Positions 25,076 through 34,846 are shown, numbered from the stretch's first letter. The stretch: 64,000 nucleotides of DNA from Prochlorococcus marinus str. MIT 0912 (GCF_027359595.1 NZ_CP114783.1:1488001-1552000), one strand, 5' to 3'. Numbers and translations are program-made. Notes: generated by a model not told the origin, from the letters alone.

Positions 25076-25729
25076 CTATAGAATAAGCCATTCTTTTTTA
25101 TTACTTTGTAAAAATTTTCTTTTTTTCTTAGCAATAGCAATCATTGCCTTTCCATCATGGAGGTAATTGTCTACATAGCCCATTGTATAGCGTTCTAATT
25201 CATTAATACCATCCTCAACATGTGATAAACAATGATAAAGATCTAAGCTGAAATCCCTTATAATTGTGGGACTTGCAAAAGATGTATATATTTTATTAAT
25301 CTTAGTTATTTTGTTTTTACTTTTCTCAAGATATAGGCAAAAAGAATCCATTAATATTTGATCATAAGGATCAGCTGATAAATCTCTTATTTTTGAACCT
25401 AAAGGATTAATTATTTGTCCTAATAATTTATCTATGGGTAAGTATATATTCTGGAACCATTTCTTTATCTCTTCAGATTGAGAGTAATTATTAGCTTCTC
25501 TTTTGTATTCATTCTGGTTATAAGCTGGTGAATTATTAACTGTATTTAAATTAAAATCTTTATGTTTTTTCTTTAATATTTCCCATGCTGAGTTGACTTC
25601 GAGCATGACTGTTGAATCTCCTCCTTTGTCTGGGTGATGTATCTTTACAAGATTTCTATATGCTTTTTTAATCTCTTCTAGTTTTGCATTGGGATGAACT
25701 TTCAATATTTGATATGGATCTTTTCTCAT
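25076..25729 (-). CDS. DnaJ-domain protein
   Basis: A 217-residue protein with an N-terminal J domain (residues 3-60): DPYQILKVHPNAKLEEIKKAYRNL and the Hsp70-activating HPD motif in IHHPDKGGDS. No Gly/Phe-rich region and no zinc-finger CxxCxGxG repeats follow, so it is a type III J protein. The C-terminal 140 residues are helical and not recognised (INPLGSKIRDLSADPYDQIL). It would recruit a DnaK to a particular client. The gene lies 22 nt downstream of cysK on the same strand. Confidence 0.83.
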   Translation of the reverse strand: MRKDPYQILKVHPNAKLEEIKKAYRNLVKIHHPDKGGDSTVMLEVNSAWEILKKKHKDFNLNTVNNSPAYNQNEYKREANNYSQSEEIKKWFQNIYLPIDKLLGQIINPLGSKIRDLSADPYDQILMDSFCLYLEKSKNKITKINKIYTSFASPTIIRDFSLDLYHCLSHVEDGINELERYTMGYVDNYLHDGKAMIAIAKKKRKFLQSNKKEWLIL

Positions 25730-25751
25730 TGTTGAATGTTTATTTTTTTAT

Positions 25752-26720
25752 TTAGAGGTATTCATTCCCTTTGACTGGGTTTGCGGGGATGGAAGTAAAC
25801 ATAGTTGTTGAGAGATATCTTTCACCAAAACTAGGCAGGATAACTACCAATCGCTTATTCGCAAACTCAGTTTGATTACCTATTTTTAAAGCAGCTGCTA
25901 CTGCAGCGCCACTGCTAACACCACTTAGCAAACCCTCTTCTTTGGCAAGCCTTCTTCCTATGTCCATTGCTTCATTATCATCGATTCTTATAACTTCATC
26001 AATTTGATCCATGTCTAATACATCAGGAATGAAACCAGCTCCAATGCCTTGTATCGCATGAGATCCAGGATTCCCTCCTGACAGAACAGGGCTTGATGAA
26101 GGTTCTACGGCAAAAACCTTGATTTTTGGATTTTTTTGTTTTAAAAATCTTGAGCAACCTGTGATGGTTCCTCCTGTTCCTACTCCAGCAATTAATGCAT
26201 CAATTCTGCCTTCGCAATCTTCCCAAATTTCTTCAGCGGTTGTTTTTTCATGAATTGCAGGATTGGATAAATTATCGAATTGCTGAAGTAAATATGAATT
26301 AGGTATGGAGGCTACCAATTCCTTTGCTAGCTGAATAGCGCCTTGGATTCCCTCTTTCCCAGGAGTTAGTTGAAGCTCTGCTCCAAATGCTCTTAACATT
26401 GAGCGTCGCTCAGTACTCATTGTGTCAGGCATTGTAAGTATGAGCCGATAACCTTTTGCTGCTGCAACCATGGCCAATGCAATTCCTGTGTTGCCGCTAG
26501 TTGGTTCAATAAGAACAGTATGTCCTGGTTTGATGGTGCCCTCTTTTTCTGCTGATTTAACCATTGCACCAGCTATACGGTCTTTTACGGATGCTGTCGG
26601 ATTGAAACTTTCTAATTTGGCTATAATTTCCGCTCTACAATTAAATTTATTAGGTAATCGATTTAGTTTGACCAAAGGAGTTTGGCCAACTAAAGCAGTT
26701 ATGTCATTAGCAATTGGCAT
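25752..26720 (-). CDS. cysK: Cysteine synthase (O-acetylserine sulfhydrylase)
   Basis: PLP enzyme forming L-cysteine from O-acetylserine and sulfide. In 322 residues it shows the PLP Lys in NPTASVKDRIA (K46) and the substrate loop PTSGNTGIALA. The phosphate-binding GTGGTITG and the SGVSSGAAVAA motif near the C terminus are also present. The length and motifs are typical of CysK rather than CysM. It is on the minus strand, divergent from the GT39-type gene with 137 nt between. I see no riboswitch or CysB-like site there. Confidence 0.95.
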   Translation of the reverse strand: MPIANDITALVGQTPLVKLNRLPNKFNCRAEIIAKLESFNPTASVKDRIAGAMVKSAEKEGTIKPGHTVLIEPTSGNTGIALAMVAAAKGYRLILTMPDTMSTERRSMLRAFGAELQLTPGKEGIQGAIQLAKELVASIPNSYLLQQFDNLSNPAIHEKTTAEEIWEDCEGRIDALIAGVGTGGTITGCSRFLKQKNPKIKVFAVEPSSSPVLSGGNPGSHAIQGIGAGFIPDVLDMDQIDEVIRIDDNEAMDIGRRLAKEEGLLSGVSSGAAVAAALKIGNQTEFANKRLVVILPSFGERYLSTTMFTSIPANPVKGNEYL

Positions 26721-26857
26721 GATGTTATTTTAAAAACTTAAATCAGTTTCTAGGCAAAAGTTATTTAATAATTCAATTCTTTTTTAATAATGCTTGAAAA
26801 TTTGGTATTCAAAAGCTTTATTGGCCTTTTAGAGATATAAATAGATGGAATAATTTT

Positions 26858-28429
26858 TTGATATTGACTCAGAGCATTTCCCACAACTATAGGCCACCAA
26901 TTGTTTGGATTTTTCTTTTTTGGACCATAGCTTGTGGAATTGTATTTGTCTCTTTGGGCAATCTGCCTTTAAGAGATTTTGATGAAGCAACTGTCGCACG
27001 AGTTGCATTGGAATTAAACCAAAAAAGTGGACTAGATCGATTGCTTCCCTCGATCTGGGACAAACCTTATTTGAACAAACCCCCTGGATTGCATTGGATA
27101 ATATCTTTTGGTATTGGAATAAGTCAAAATTTCCAAAATAGATTTGATTTATTACCCTCAGAGTTTTGTATCAGATTTTTCCCAGCATTTTTTTCTACTT
27201 TTGTTGTTCCATTGGGTGGACTGATTCAGTGGAATTTACGTCCTAAAGATCGCTTGGCGTGTATTACTACATCAGCAATTCTATTGACTTTATTGCCAAT
27301 TATTAGATATGGAAGAATGGCAATGTTGGATGGAACTCAGCTTAGTGCTATTGCACTTTTATGGTTTTGCTTATCATCAATAAAGAATAATAGGTCTACT
27401 AAATTTAATTTCTTAGGAGCTGGATTTGCTTGTAGCTTTATGCTTTTACTTAAAGCTCCTGTAATTATTCCTGCACTATTTGCATCTTTATTACCTTTAA
27501 TCTGGGAATATAAATCAAAAAAATATTTTAATAATCTTGCATTGTCTTGGTTCTTTTATGGAGTAATTCCAGGTTTTGCTTGGCATGTATGGAACATTAT
27601 TTCATATGGTTCAGGAGCTTTCTGGCTATGGTGGGGTGATGGAGCAGGAAGAGTTTTATTTGAAAAGGGATCAGGAAGTGAGCTAGGTGTTCTGGTACCA
27701 ATAATTGAAGTATTTGAAGGTGGCTGGCCTTGGATTCTTGTATGGCCAATTGGTTTTTTGTGGGCATGCTGTAGCCTTAATACTCGTTGGGGCGTTTGGA
27801 CCTTTAGTACACAGATAATTATTGCAGGAAGTATTTTACCTTTAAAAATGCAACTTCCTTGGTATATCCATCCATTTTGGTTGCCTTTCGCTTTAGCATG
27901 CGGCCCCCCAGTATCTTGGTTAATTCAAAGAAAAGAGAATCATTATATTTTAGCTAGAAAATTATTAAGAAATATTCCTTATGTATTGTCTTTTATTGGA
28001 ATGTGCTTAGTTGCATTTTGCTTATTAGTTAAATTAAACATTCTCAACTTTGAAGAAGGTTATTTGAATGCAATATTCTCCATTAGTTTGGCTTGGTTTG
28101 TTGGGGGATTATTATTATCTAATGCACGAAAGAATATTAGAAAATTTGGTTTTGTGGGAATTATTTTTGGAAGCATTATTGGTTTATTATTTTTTGTAAG
28201 TTCTAAATTTTGGTTATGGGAAATAAATGAGAATTGGGATGTAAGGCCGGTAGCTGAATTCATATCTGACTTCCCTAATCAAAAAATTTATATTAAAAAT
28301 AGTTTTGAGCGACCAAGTTTAAATTGGTATGCACGAAAACAAATCAAAACTTTTGACGAAAGAAATCTAACTAATTGCAATGCAATTAAGAAAACTAATA
28401 ATTGGGATCTTTATACATGTAATAATTAA
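26858..28429 (+). CDS. GT39/ArnT-like membrane glycosyltransferase
   Basis: A 523-residue protein with about 11-12 membrane helices. The first large loop has LPLRDFDEATVARVALELNQ, the acidic (D/E) motif of C-type transferases acting on lipid-linked sugars. DKPYLNKPPGLHW follows, as in ArnT and dolichyl-phosphate-mannose protein mannosyltransferases. It probably transfers a sugar from a polyprenyl-phosphate donor to an outside acceptor (lipid A, protein or glycan). The start is TTG at 26858; the only nearby ATG (26844) is out of frame and stops at once. It is monocistronic by spacing. Confidence 0.82.
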   Translation: MILTQSISHNYRPPIVWIFLFWTIACGIVFVSLGNLPLRDFDEATVARVALELNQKSGLDRLLPSIWDKPYLNKPPGLHWIISFGIGISQNFQNRFDLLPSEFCIRFFPAFFSTFVVPLGGLIQWNLRPKDRLACITTSAILLTLLPIIRYGRMAMLDGTQLSAIALLWFCLSSIKNNRSTKFNFLGAGFACSFMLLLKAPVIIPALFASLLPLIWEYKSKKYFNNLALSWFFYGVIPGFAWHVWNIISYGSGAFWLWWGDGAGRVLFEKGSGSELGVLVPIIEVFEGGWPWILVWPIGFLWACCSLNTRWGVWTFSTQIIIAGSILPLKMQLPWYIHPFWLPFALACGPPVSWLIQRKENHYILARKLLRNIPYVLSFIGMCLVAFCLLVKLNILNFEEGYLNAIFSISLAWFVGGLLLSNARKNIRKFGFVGIIFGSIIGLLFFVSSKFWLWEINENWDVRPVAEFISDFPNQKIYIKNSFERPSLNWYARKQIKTFDERNLTNCNAIKKTNNWDLYTCNN

Positions 28430-28511
28430 ATAAAATATTATTATTAACATATTTTTCACTTCTTCCGTTTTTATTTGTAAGAATTATCTAGTAATAAGGA
28501 TTTCTAAACAA

Positions 28512-28772
28512 GTGTATTGTATCGAGCTTACTATTAAATTAAGTCCTATGCCTTTGGTAGTACAGAGAAAAGAGCATGGAGATGCTCAAAGGCTTTACTC
28601 TGAAGTAATAGATTCTATTCGAAAAGGTAATGAAAGGCTTTTAGAGTTGACTTGTGAAAAAGTTGAAGATAAGAAAATTACTGTTCTTGTTAGTGAAATT
28701 ACAGCTGTACAAATTTATGAAAAGACAAGTAGTAGCACTAGTAAACCTCCAGGATTCTCTTTTCAGAATTAA
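28512..28772 (+). CDS. UPF0367-family protein
   Basis: An 86-residue cyanobacterial protein. [26 protein letters not shown] at the start and [15 protein letters not shown] near the end are characteristic of the UPF0367 family. The C-terminal KPPGFSFQN is the family's usual finish. The function is unknown; the fold is small alpha/beta without catalytic residues. The start is GTG at 28512. The orphan ABC ATPase gene follows after 23 nt, so co-transcription is likely. Confidence 0.85.
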   Translation: MYCIELTIKLSPMPLVVQRKEHGDAQRLYSEVIDSIRKGNERLLELTCEKVEDKKITVLVSEITAVQIYEKTSSSTSKPPGFSFQN

Positions 28773-28795
28773 AAAAACATTGGAGTGATTTAATT

Positions 28796-29479
28796 TTGGA
28801 ACAAACTGGGTGTGGCTATTTGCAATTTGATAATGTTTCTTTTTCTTGGCCCAATGGAGTCAAGGTTATTGATCAATGCTCTTTTTCAATTGTAAAACCT
28901 GGTTTGTGGATGCTGGTAGGTGAAAATGGAAGTGGAAAAAGCACTTTGTTTCGCCTAATCAGTGGTGCAATTCGTCCTAAAAGCGGAAACATTTTTTGTT
29001 CTCTTAGACCATCCATGGTTTATCAAAATCCAGACCATCAATTGCTTATGCCAACCTGTAAAAGTGAGTTGATGCTTAGCGTTCCAAAAACCGTTAAGGA
29101 TAGAAATTTATTGGATTTGATTCAATCCGCTCTTGATAAAGTGGAGTTAGGAGAAATGTTAGACAGACCTATTCACACTTTGAGTGGTGGCCAGAAGCAG
29201 CGTTTAGCTCTTGCTGGAGCAATTGTCAGCAATTCTAATTTACTTTTACTTGATGAGCCGACAGCACTATTGGATCCTAAAAGTCAAACTTCAGTTTTGA
29301 ATGTTATTAAGAAATTGACAAGTTCCTCATCCGATCCAATAACTGCAATATGGGTCACACATCGATTGGAGGAATTAAATTTTTGTGATAAGGCGGCAAT
29401 TGTTAAAAATGGATGTCTTAGTAATTGGAATTCTGGGTCAAAAGTGTTCCAAGAATTAAAATCACTTGCCCTTAGGTAG
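28796..29479 (+). CDS. ABC transporter ATP-binding protein, ECF/CbiO-like, orphan
   Basis: A 227-residue nucleotide-binding subunit. All motifs are intact: Walker A GENGSGKST, Q-loop MVYQNPDHQLLMP, signature LSGGQKQRLALA, Walker B LLLLDEPTALLDP and switch His in WVTHRLEE. The QNPDHQ Q-loop is typical of energy-coupling-factor (cobalt/biotin-type) ATPases. No permease or substrate-binding gene is adjacent, so its partner must be elsewhere. The start is TTG with GGAG about 10 nt upstream; no ATG is available. The end of the gene lies in a hairpin before tRNA-Asn. Confidence 0.87.
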   Translation: MEQTGCGYLQFDNVSFSWPNGVKVIDQCSFSIVKPGLWMLVGENGSGKSTLFRLISGAIRPKSGNIFCSLRPSMVYQNPDHQLLMPTCKSELMLSVPKTVKDRNLLDLIQSALDKVELGEMLDRPIHTLSGGQKQRLALAGAIVSNSNLLLLDEPTALLDPKSQTSVLNVIKKLTSSSSDPITAIWVTHRLEELNFCDKAAIVKNGCLSNWNSGSKVFQELKSLALR

Positions 29480-29494
29480 CTAGCAAGGGTAAGT
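29464..29494 (+). terminator. Hairpin at end of ABC ATPase gene
   Basis: The stem ACTTGCCCTT (29464-29473) pairs with AAGGGTAAGT (29485-29494), ten pairs with one G-U, around an 11-nt loop that holds the stop codon. Only a short T-containing tail follows, so it is an imperfect intrinsic terminator or an mRNA 3'-end stabiliser before the tRNA gene. Confidence 0.45.
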
Positions 29495-29508
29495 TCTTAA
29501 TGTTGTAA

Positions 29509-29580
29509 TCCTCGGTAGCTCAGCGGTAGAGCGATCGGCTGTTAACCGATTGGTCGCAGGTTCGAATCCCGCCCGGGGAG
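29509..29580 (+). tRNA. tRNA-Asn (GTT)
   Basis: A full cloverleaf can be folded. The acceptor stem TCCTCGG/CCGGGGA has one T-G pair, and the D arm is GCTC-AGCGGTAGA-GC. The anticodon arm ATCGG-CTGTTAA-CCGAT carries the anticodon GTT at 29541-29543. The T arm is GCAGG-TTCGAAT-CCCGC, with G as discriminator at 29580. CCA is not encoded, as usual in cyanobacteria. It is the only tRNA found. Confidence 0.97.
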
Positions 29581-29998
29581 TTCTTAGAAAGAGTAAAAAG
29601 GAGTGAAGAGCAATTGACTCATCTCCCTAAAAGGGATTTTGAGAAGACTAGATGTGTATTGGTTGATTGCTGAGAATAGTTTTTTTTACTTTTAACTTCA
29701 AAAAATATTTTTTGATTTTAGAAATAAAACCAATCTCACGATTTTTTATTAACGTTTTTCATGAAAGTTTTGAGAATTCCTTAACAGTTGAGCCTTGGAA
29801 TCGGAAGACTTTCTAAAGACAGGCCAGCTTCTTTTCCTCTTTTAAGGCTTAAAAAATCAGTGATAGACTTTGATCTTGTCGATTAAGCTATAGGAAACCG
29901 TATTTTTTGAATTCTGCAATAAAAACAAAATTTTGAGAGAATCATATGAATCTTTAGTAATCGCTACAGCGGGTACTTTCTAACTTGGGCAATTATTA
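29581..29998. promoter_or_regulatory. 418-nt leader/promoter region of rpaA
   Basis: This is the longest gap near a regulator in the window. No ORF or tRNA-like fold is visible beyond the weak terminator at 29624-29640. It is A/T rich, with a T8 run near 29679. It must contain the rpaA promoter and possibly a long 5' UTR. A candidate -10 TATAGG lies in AAGCTATAGGAAACC near 29890, which would leave about 100 nt of leader. I see no clear RpaB box. Confidence 0.4.
29624..29640 (+). terminator. Weak terminator after tRNA-Asn
   Basis: TCCCT (29624-29628), an AAA loop and AGGGA (29632-29636) form a 5-bp hairpin followed by TTTT. It lies 44 nt after the tRNA 3' end and is the best candidate for ending the tRNA transcript. 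Confidence 0.4.
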
Positions 29999-30796
29999 AT
30001 GAAGCCTTGCATTTTACTCATTGAAGACGACCAAGACATGAGAGATCTGGTTGCTGGGCACCTTGAGCACACAGGTTTTGATGTCCAAAAAGCTGAGGAT
30101 GGTATCAAGGGTCAAGCACTCGCTCTCCAGTACGCGCCTGATCTAATTCTTCTTGATTTAATGCTTCCAAAAGTTGATGGTCTAACTCTTTGTCAACGTT
30201 TAAGAAGAGATGAGAGAACATCAGGTATACCTATTCTTATGATCACTGCCTTGGGAGGTATCAAGGACAAAGTAACGGGTTTTAATTCTGGCGCAGATGA
30301 TTACATAACTAAACCATTTGATCTCGAGGAATTACAAGTCAGGATAAAGGCCTTACTAAGAAGAACAAATCGTGCTCCATTAGGTAGTAATAATCAGCAA
30401 GAAATACTCAATTACGGTCCCCTTACACTTGTTCCTGAAAGATTTGAGGCTATTTGGTTTGAATCTCCCGTTCGTTTGACTCATTTAGAATTTGAACTGC
30501 TCCATTGTTTGATGCAAAGGCATGGCCAGACAGTTGCACCTTCACTAATACTCAAAGAAGTTTGGGGTTATGAACCTGATGACGATATTGAAACCATACG
30601 AGTACATGTAAGGCATTTGAGAACCAAGCTTGAACCTGATCCAAGAAAACCAAGATTCATTAAAACTGTATATGGTGCAGGATATTGCTTGGAATTACCA
30701 ATTGGAGAAAAAATAAGTGAAATTCAAGCATTAATAACTCAATCGAGAGAATCTAACTCTTCTAAAAATAATTCAGATGAAAGGGTTATTGCTTAG
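29999..30796 (+). CDS. rpaA: Response regulator RpaA
   Basis: OmpR-type regulator of 265 residues. The receiver has acidic pocket E9/D10/D11, phospho-acceptor D53 ([13 protein letters not shown]) and K105 (DYITKPF). The linker and winged-helix domain ([59 protein letters not shown]) match cyanobacterial RpaA. RpaA is the output of the Kai clock via SasA and drives dusk genes. Prochlorococcus has a reduced Kai system, so it may work as an hourglass output here. The last 4 nt overlap convergent holB. Confidence 0.93.
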   Translation: MKPCILLIEDDQDMRDLVAGHLEHTGFDVQKAEDGIKGQALALQYAPDLILLDLMLPKVDGLTLCQRLRRDERTSGIPILMITALGGIKDKVTGFNSGADDYITKPFDLEELQVRIKALLRRTNRAPLGSNNQQEILNYGPLTLVPERFEAIWFESPVRLTHLEFELLHCLMQRHGQTVAPSLILKEVWGYEPDDDIETIRVHVRHLRTKLEPDPRKPRFIKTVYGAGYCLELPIGEKISEIQALITQSRESNSSKNNSDERVIA

Positions 30797-31752
30797 CCGA
30801 TCAATTGTATTTCTAATAAAGTTACCTCCCAAGCAAGTCGCGGTTGTACATATTTAAGTAATTGCTTTCTAAGCTCTTCGAATTGTTTAACCACATTTGA
30901 ATTTCTTTCTTCTATCCAAGCCTTATATTGTTGGAAATCAATGATCCATAGTTGTTGCTCTATATCTAGTTCATCGGTGATTTCCTTTGCTAATTGTAAT
31001 GACTCAATTTGAGTATTTAATTTGGCTTCTAGCTTGTTTCTCAACGGACTGGAGATGGATAACCAAGATTGAAGGTTAATTAGATATCGTCCGGGTGATC
31101 CATATGAAAAATCGATCAATTCTCTAATTTTGTCAGTGGGAATATCGTCTATTTCTCTACCTACTTCTAATTGTTCAATAATTTTACTGACTTGATTATG
31201 ATTCAATCTTATAAATGGGACTATCTGACACCTTGATCTAATTGTGGATAGTAATTTTTCTGATCTTTGAGTGATAAGAATAAATAACCCTGTATTTGTC
31301 TCTTCAAGAGTTTTTAATAACGCATTGGATGCAGATTCATTTATTTTTTCAATATCTTCAATTATCACTATGCTTCTTTCTGATTCAAATGGCTTTTTCC
31401 CAAGAAATTCTATTATTTCTTTAACTTGATTTAGCCTGATTTGCGGAGGTGATTTCATTCTTAAACTTTCTGACCTTGCTTGTGTCTGAGAAATACTTTT
31501 ACCTTGGACTAAATAAGATGGTTCTATCCATAATAAGTCAGGATGATTATTACTTTCTATTTTCCTTTTTGTACTTTCTTTGTCTTGATTCTTTTCAAGA
31601 AGAGCTCTAATAAAAATTTTAGCAGTTTTTTTTCTTCCAACTCCCTCTGGTCCAGAGAACAAATAAGCAGGAGAAACATGTTCTTTTTGAATAGCAGACT
31701 TTAAAATTTCAATTGCTAAATCCTGCCCATATATATTTTTGAAATCATTCAT
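30793..31752 (-). CDS. holB: DNA polymerase III subunit delta'
   Basis: A clamp-loader subunit of the AAA+ family, 319 residues. It has [14 protein letters not shown] at the start, a degenerate P-loop GPEGVGRKK (Arg where the Lys of GxxxxGK is usual), and [10 protein letters not shown] followed by a sensor-1-like region ([20 protein letters not shown]). The SRC arginine-finger motif is intact. The canonical zinc-binding Cys set of DnaX is absent, which fits delta'. It lies 1 nt after tmk, the classic tmk-holB pair. Confidence 0.92.
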   Translation of the reverse strand: MNDFKNIYGQDLAIEILKSAIQKEHVSPAYLFSGPEGVGRKKTAKIFIRALLEKNQDKESTKRKIESNNHPDLLWIEPSYLVQGKSISQTQARSESLRMKSPPQIRLNQVKEIIEFLGKKPFESERSIVIIEDIEKINESASNALLKTLEETNTGLFILITQRSEKLLSTIRSRCQIVPFIRLNHNQVSKIIEQLEVGREIDDIPTDKIRELIDFSYGSPGRYLINLQSWLSISSPLRNKLEAKLNTQIESLQLAKEITDELDIEQQLWIIDFQQYKAWIEERNSNVVKQFEELRKQLLKYVQPRLAWEVTLLEIQLIG

Positions 31753-31753
31753 T

Positions 31754-32389
31754 TTACTCGTATTGTATTAACTTCTTTACCTCAGATTTAATTTCGGACA
31801 TGATATTTTCTTTAGAGTTACTAGCAGATATTTTTTTCCATTTTCTGTCTTCTGACAAAGCTTGAAAGCCTAGAGAAACATTTAATAAAAATTCTCTACC
31901 TTCTTTTTCTATTCGATCATCTTTTATATTTATTCTTCTTTCTATACTTTCTTCAACTGGTATGTCTAGCAGAAATGTAATATCTGGAGAAATACCTTGT
32001 GTAGCAATCATTTCTAGATCTTTAATTAACTTTATATCTAATTTTCTTCCATAACCTTGATAAGCAATTGTGGAACCACAAAATCTATCGCTTATTACCC
32101 AATTCCCTTTATTTAAAGCTGGGCGTATAATTTCATTTACATGTTGTGATCTATCTGCGGCATAAAGCAAAAGCTCAGTAATAGAATCTGGGCTTTTTCC
32201 TTTAGAAGTATTTAGTAGCAGCGATCTTATAGATTTTCCTAAATTAGTCCCTCCAGGTTCTCTAGTGATAACTAATTGATTGTTTTCAGGAATGATGCCT
32301 GTATTAACAATCCATTGCGATAATTGATTGATTTGAGTGGTTTTTCCAGAGCCATCAATACCCTCAAAAACAATAAATTTTCCCTTCAT
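31754..32389 (-). CDS. tmk: Thymidylate kinase
   Basis: Phosphorylates dTMP to dTDP with ATP. The 211 residues carry the P-loop FEGIDGSGKTTQ, the DRFCGSTIAYQGYGR (DRY/H-type) substrate motif and the TREPGGTNLGK segment. The LID region with the class-determining Arg is less certain. It overlaps the copper ATPase gene by 4 nt upstream (ATGA type) and is followed at 1 nt by holB, so the three genes are translationally coupled. Confidence 0.95.
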   Translation of the reverse strand: MKGKFIVFEGIDGSGKTTQINQLSQWIVNTGIIPENNQLVITREPGGTNLGKSIRSLLLNTSKGKSPDSITELLLYAADRSQHVNEIIRPALNKGNWVISDRFCGSTIAYQGYGRKLDIKLIKDLEMIATQGISPDITFLLDIPVEESIERRINIKDDRIEKEGREFLLNVSLGFQALSEDRKWKKISASNSKENIMSEIKSEVKKLIQYE

Positions 32390-34716
32390 TTTGACTTCAA
32401 AGATAAAGCATTAAATACAACACTTATAGAGCTCAAAGCCATAAGTAAAGCCGCCAAGGGAGGAGATAGTAATAAGCCAGAAGATGGTAAAAGTAATCCT
32501 GCAGCGATTGGTAAAGCAATTAAGTTGTATCCAAAGGCCCATGCAAGGTTTTGTTTTATTTTTTGCATTGCTTGTTTTGATAACTGTAAGGCATTTGGAA
32601 GTGCTTCCAAGTTTTCTCCAAGTAGGACTAGATCAGCAGAATCTTGAGCTATTTGAGTGCCTGTTCCTATCGCTACGCCCAAGTCTGCGGCAGCAAGAGC
32701 TGGTGCATCATTAATGCCATCACCTATCATCGCAACCAAACCATTATTTTTTAATAAGTTCAACTTATTTAGTTTGTCTGAAGGTAACATTTGCCATTCA
32801 ATTTGTTTTGCACTGAACCCTAATTTTTCCCCTAAAGATAAAACTGCGGAATTTCTATCACCACTGAACAAACTTAATGAAAAACCTCTTGAGCGTAATT
32901 TATTAATTGATAGGAAAGCATCTTTTCTTACTTGGTCATCAATCAAGAAAAAACCTAATAATTTGTCCTCCAAAGCTACAGCAACTATTGATTGGGCTTT
33001 CGTTTGTGAAAGAATGAAATGATTTTCAATCATTTCATTCCATTCAATTCCTTCATTCTTTATCCATTCGGGAGTTCCGACTCTTATAAGTCCTTCTAAA
33101 TTATTAATTTTGCCAGATAATCCCTTCCCTACATAGGTAGTTGTTGTTGTCACTTTTTCTAGCTTAATTTCTTTTTTTTGTGCTTCTTGAATAATTGCTT
33201 GTGCTAGCGGATGCCGACTATCTTGTTCAATGCTTGCCGCCAATTTGAGCATGAAATTTTTTTCTGACTCCTTGTTTTCCCAGCAGCCAACAACTAAAGG
33301 TCGTCCAATCGTAAGTGTCCCTGTTTTATCAAAAATAATTTGACTTACTTTTGATGCCATTTCTATAACATCCCCACCCTTGAATAACCATCCTCGTTTA
33401 GCAGCTTCCCCGGAGGCAACTGTTATTACCGTAGGTGTAGCTAGTCCTAGAGCACATGGACAGGCCACAACTAAAACAGCTATTGATAATTGAAATGAGA
33501 GTCCAATGGGTGTTTGAGGTGTATTAATTAAATGATCATGTAAATGATGACTTTGCATGAAACCTGTATTAGAGACTTCTAAAACTTCGGGCCATATCCT
33601 CGTACCTATCTTCCACCAAAAAAGAAAAGTTATTAAAGCAAGAGTTGTTACTCCATAGCAAAATATGCCTGCCACCTTGTCTGCTAATCCTTGAATTGGC
33701 GCTTTTCTAGCTTGTGCCTCTTCAACCAAACTTATTATTTTAGCTATTGCAGTCTCAGAACCTATTTTTTGAACTTCTAAAGTAATTGTTGATTCTAAAT
33801 TCAGGCTCCCAGAGGGAAGTTCGACTCCTGGTGCAGCTTCAAGAGGCAAAGACTCACCAGTTAAACTTGAAACATCTACAGCCGAATTTCCTTTAATAAC
33901 CAAACCATCAACTGGGATCCTATCCCCTGCTAATAATTGAATTTTCTCTCCTGGTCTTAAGGCACCTATTCTGATTTCACGAATTTCATTATTTTCTAAA
34001 ATCAGATTGGCCGTTTCGGGTTGTAATTTTGCTAATTCTTTTAATGCTGTGCCTGTGTTGGTTCGTGCTCGTTCCTCTAAAAAACGGCCTAATAAAACAA
34101 ACCCAAGTAGCATTACTGGTTCATTGAAAAAACATGGCCAGCCAACTGTTGGCCAAACTAAAGCAATTATGCTAGCTATATAAGCACTCAACACACCAAG
34201 GCTGACTAAGGTATCCATAGTCGGTGTGAGCATGATTGCTGATTTAAGACCTGCTTTTATGATCGATTTACCAGGGCCTAATAAAGCAAATGTTGCGAGT
34301 GCAGCATGAAAAGGTAAGGAACCAATAAGTGGAAAGGATATTTGTTGACCCTCTATTAAATGTCCCAACCCAGATAGGATCAGTAATGAAGTGGCAATTA
34401 TTAGTTGACGCCATTTATCCCACAAGTTCCGATTTTCGTTTGTTTCTAGTTCGGCATAGTTTGAAATCGTTTGATAAGCTCTTTCCCTTGATGGAAAACC
34501 CTTTGATGTAAGAGTTTGTATCACATCGGACAGGGAAATATTAGGTTCTTTAATTTCTACAAAAGCCGTTTTTGTAACTAAATTAACGCTTGCATTTTTT
34601 ATATTTGGGTGGCCTTTAAGTAATTTTTCAACGGCTTGCACACAACTGCCGCATTTCATTCCATCTACATCAAGCAGAATTGAATTTTTGCTATGGGCAA
34701 TCTTTTTGTTGCTCAA
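32386..34716 (-). CDS. Copper-type P1B ATPase with His-rich outer loop
   Basis: A heavy-metal pump of 776 residues. An N-terminal HMA domain has the metal motif MKCGSCV (CxxC). The actuator domain has SSLTGESLPLE, and the membrane metal site is the CPC of VVACPCALGLATPT. The phosphorylation site is IIFDKTGTLTIG and the hinge GDGINDAPALAAADLG. The CPC motif indicates Cu+/Ag+ transport (PacS/CtaA type, supplying plastocyanin or exporting copper). The helix loop before CPC contains HHLHDH, a likely external metal-binding cluster. It is the first gene of the unit with tmk and holB. Confidence 0.92.
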   Translation of the reverse strand: MSNKKIAHSKNSILLDVDGMKCGSCVQAVEKLLKGHPNIKNASVNLVTKTAFVEIKEPNISLSDVIQTLTSKGFPSRERAYQTISNYAELETNENRNLWDKWRQLIIATSLLILSGLGHLIEGQQISFPLIGSLPFHAALATFALLGPGKSIIKAGLKSAIMLTPTMDTLVSLGVLSAYIASIIALVWPTVGWPCFFNEPVMLLGFVLLGRFLEERARTNTGTALKELAKLQPETANLILENNEIREIRIGALRPGEKIQLLAGDRIPVDGLVIKGNSAVDVSSLTGESLPLEAAPGVELPSGSLNLESTITLEVQKIGSETAIAKIISLVEEAQARKAPIQGLADKVAGIFCYGVTTLALITFLFWWKIGTRIWPEVLEVSNTGFMQSHHLHDHLINTPQTPIGLSFQLSIAVLVVACPCALGLATPTVITVASGEAAKRGWLFKGGDVIEMASKVSQIIFDKTGTLTIGRPLVVGCWENKESEKNFMLKLAASIEQDSRHPLAQAIIQEAQKKEIKLEKVTTTTTYVGKGLSGKINNLEGLIRVGTPEWIKNEGIEWNEMIENHFILSQTKAQSIVAVALEDKLLGFFLIDDQVRKDAFLSINKLRSRGFSLSLFSGDRNSAVLSLGEKLGFSAKQIEWQMLPSDKLNKLNLLKNNGLVAMIGDGINDAPALAAADLGVAIGTGTQIAQDSADLVLLGENLEALPNALQLSKQAMQKIKQNLAWAFGYNLIALPIAAGLLLPSSGLLLSPPLAALLMALSSISVVFNALSLKSK

Positions 34717-34846
34717 GGGAATATAAATTGTGGATACTTATCCTAAAGTTAATAAATTAAAAGCATCTTGCATTCATTTAATAATTTATTAATACATAAA
34801 AATTAGTTTCATCATTTATATACATTTTTTCTATTTCCAGGCAGGA

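Noticed and set aside
25700-25760. Riboswitch or T-box near cysK/metF genes
   Set aside because: Gaps are too short and no conserved aptamer core was visible.
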